A stretch of 6,666 bases of DNA from Acidobacteriota bacterium (GTDB lineage: Bacteria; Acidobacteriota; Terriglobia; Terriglobales; Acidobacteriaceae). The DNA is taken from positions 1 through 6,666 of the forward strand of contig JAKAAZ010000193.1 in NCBI GenBank assembly GCA_021802085.1, read 5' to 3'. The notes beneath the pieces are model-generated. The model saw only the letters and a program-made list of their open reading frames with translations, was not told where the DNA came from and did no database searches. This document shows positions 5,681-6,666 of this stretch, piece after piece (positions within the stretch are counted from its first letter, which is position 1; each line of letters opens with the position of its first letter). The position numbers were made by a program, and so were the translations under genes.

Positions 5681-6149
5681 GGGGCAAATCGGTAGTGCGA
5701 GTTGTCGCCAGGGCTGCCTGGATCGCGCGAAACGCCCGCAGCACTTCCCGCTCAATCTGGGAAAATTCAGCCTGCAACACGGTGCGCCGGGGATGTAGCA
5801 CCACATCCACGTCGGCGGTCAGTTCCATCTGCTGATGCTGGATCGCCTGTCGCATGCGGCGTTTGATCCGGTTGCGCGCGACCGCGTTCCCCAGCACCCG
5901 GCCAGCGGTCAGGCCGACACGCGGTCCGAGAGGTACTTGGATTGAGCATGGGGCTGTTGCAATGGACGCGCTGGACACCCCGACCGGATCCTGCAGCCTG
6001 CGCGCAGCAAAAAAGTACGTCATCAAGGGAAGCGATTGCCGTTTCCCCTCGCGATACACGCGCTGGTAGTCCGCGTGTTTCCGCAGCCGCGTGTCCGTCA
6101 ACTGCGGGGCGGCTGGCTTGCGAGATTGAGCTGGAGATTCGGCTGGCAT
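5670..6149 (-). CDS. rnpA: Ribonuclease P protein component
   Basis: RnpA is the protein subunit of RNase P and helps the catalytic RNA bind pre-tRNA leaders during 5' maturation. The 159-residue product contains RLRKHADYQRVYREGKRQSLP (residues 21-41, shown by its start RLRKHADYQRVYREG) and the RNR signature RVLGNAVARNRIKRRMR (84-100). A longer link than usual, about 25 residues after FFAARR, joins the two, and there is an N-terminal extension of about 18 residues; the common family length is 110-140. The ATG at 6147-6149 has an AGGTG about five bases upstream. A TTG at 6177-6179 would add ten residues. The 3' end overlaps yidD. rpmH lies 153 bp upstream, with no strong terminator between them. 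Confidence 0.95.
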   Translation of the reverse strand: MPAESPAQSRKPAAPQLTDTRLRKHADYQRVYREGKRQSLPLMTYFFAARRLQDPVGVSSASIATAPCSIQVPLGPRVGLTAGRVLGNAVARNRIKRRMRQAIQHQQMELTADVDVVLHPRRTVLQAEFSQIEREVLRAFRAIQAALATTRTTDLPHGH

Positions 6150-6302
6150 CGCACACCTGCTGTCCCTATTGTCACGCAAGAAGGCCGCGAAACATTGGCC
6201 ATGTTGACGACACCGCGCACTGCGATGCTCGATCGATCGCTCAATCTCAAGGGAATGTGGGATTTCGACAGGCGGGAGCCAGGCAGAGGCGGGAAGCTTG
6301 CT

Positions 6303-6458
6303 CTAGTCGCGATAGCCCGCGCTGACGGACACGCGCTTGCGGCCCTTGGCGCGGCGGCGCGATAGCACGGCCTGCCCCGCTTTGCTCTTCATGCGGGCCC
6401 GGAAGCCATGCGTTTTCGCGCGGTGGCGGCGATTCGGTTGAAATGTGCGCTTCGGCAT
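6303..6458 (-). CDS. rpmH: 50S ribosomal protein bL34
   Basis: A 51-codon frame starts with MPKRTFQPNRRHRAKTHGFR, the unmistakable opening of bL34, and continues with RMKSKAGQAVLSRRRAKGRKR and a short extra tail, VSVSAGYRD. The protein is a very basic large-subunit component that contacts 23S rRNA. The usual length is 44-47 residues, so the tail is slightly longer. The ATG at 6456-6458 is preceded by AGGAG at 6468-6472, nine bases upstream. It is the first gene of the rpmH-rnpA-yidD-yidC-jag cluster, with a promoter-like pair upstream. Confidence 0.98.
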   Translation of the reverse strand: MPKRTFQPNRRHRAKTHGFRARMKSKAGQAVLSRRRAKGRKRVSVSAGYRD

Positions 6459-6467
6459 CGGAGTGCG

Positions 6468-6472
6468 CTCCT
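6468..6472 (-). promoter_or_regulatory. rpmH ribosome binding site
   Basis: AGGAG on the minus strand, nine bases before the rpmH ATG. It is the clearest Shine-Dalgarno of the core operon. Confidence 0.75.
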
Positions 6473-6505
6473 AAACAGAAAATCTTATATAGACAGCAAA
6501 CTCTG

Positions 6506-6533
6506 AGTATACCGGAGATTTCAGCAGGCTCAA
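6506..6533 (-). promoter_or_regulatory. Sigma70-like promoter for rpmH and the downstream cluster
   Basis: On the minus strand TTGAGC (6528-6533) and TATACT (6506-6511) are separated by 16 bp. TATACT matches TATAAT at five of six positions, and the first four bases of TTGAGC match the -35 box. Transcription would begin near 6499, leaving a leader of about 40 bases before rpmH. The repeats at 6546-6605 lie just upstream. Confidence 0.6.
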
Positions 6534-6545
6534 AGTCTTACTCTC

Positions 6546-6605
6546 TTCCAATACGAGATGAGCCTGAAGGCCGGTATTGATTCCAATACAAGATGAGCCT
6601 GAAGG
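6546..6605. repeat. Two copies of a 25-bp direct repeat
   Basis: The copies at 6546-6570 and 6581-6605 (starting TTCCAATAC and ending GATGAGCCTGAAGG) differ at one base and are spaced 35 bp start to start. Between them GTATTG (6574-6579) is the inverse of the CAATAC found in each copy (6549-6554, 6584-6589), so the second copy can form a short hairpin with it. The layout suggests binding sites, possibly at the end of a mobile element whose gene begins to the right. Confidence 0.85.
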
Positions 6606-6634
6606 GTCGGTCATGCTGGGTAGTGAACATCCGC

Positions 6635-6666
6635 ATGCGCGACGCAGAGAAGTTGAGTTTGGAGGC
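6635..6666 (+). CDS. Possible transposase/integrase start, cut by the window edge
   Basis: An ATG at 6635 opens MRDAEKLSLE to the window end, with the frame also open upstream to a GTG at 6623 and an ATG at 6593. The opening resembles what I recall from integrase-core (DDE) transposases in acidobacteria, which begin with KLSLEQI-like text. No good Shine-Dalgarno precedes this ATG. Another frame (ATG at 6613, with GAAGGG upstream) is also open and cannot be excluded. Ten residues are too few for a firm call. Confidence 0.25.
   Translation, partial: MRDAEKLSLE

Noticed and set aside
6215..6240. GCGATGCTCGATCGATCGC palindrome-like stretch between rpmH and rnpA
   Set aside because: The five-base arms are weak and no T-run follows, so neither a terminator nor an origin element is supported.

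Overview
The window is a chromosomal stretch of moderately GC-rich bacterial DNA holding the conserved rpmH-rnpA-yidD-yidC-jag-mnmE cluster, all on the minus strand (transcription runs right to left). The gene order, the YidC start (MAEYKNPNQQ), the lack of a Jag_N domain and the sequence style suggest an acidobacterium (Terriglobia-like). That taxonomic call rests on memory of such genomes and is moderately confident. The core genes join ribosome assembly (bL34), tRNA 5' processing (RNase P protein), membrane protein insertion (YidD, YidC), RNA binding (Jag/KhpB) and tRNA wobble-uridine modification (MnmE).

Right to left: 6540-6666 carries two copies of a 25-bp direct repeat and the possible start of a rightward transposase gene. 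A sigma70-like promoter at 6506-6533 precedes rpmH (6303-6458). rnpA (5670-6149) and yidD (5408-5680) overlap by 11 bp. A 286-bp gene-free leader with a possible stem-loop separates yidD from yidC (3316-5121, TTG start). jag (2726-3283) follows closely.

Between jag and mnmE, where these two genes are usually neighbours, sits a two-gene cassette that looks richer in A+T than its surroundings. It encodes a Panacea-domain (DUF4065/SocA-like) protein (2181-2633) and an overlapping small gene (1850-2188). The second gene appears to be frameshifted: the rest of its product, including GNVFYVIWLDPKHKLF, is encoded in the -1 frame down to 1716, inside the 5' end of mnmE. This has the layout of a Panacea toxin-antitoxin pair whose toxin candidate is broken or misread.

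mnmE (326-1729) ends at the left. Beyond its 3' end the DNA changes character. There are five copies of a TGAGTCTCC/GGAGACTCA element, then a start codon with a Shine-Dalgarno-like sequence opening MALTDTQIR, the usual start of P4-type tyrosine integrases. The integrase match soon stops, and an IS630-like transposase start (MAQAYSDDLR) follows. The simplest reading is an integrative element inserted at the mnmE 3' end, as Salmonella Genomic Island 1 does in another phylum, with its integrase later cut by an IS. A conserved housekeeping cluster is thus bordered or invaded by mobile DNA at three places.
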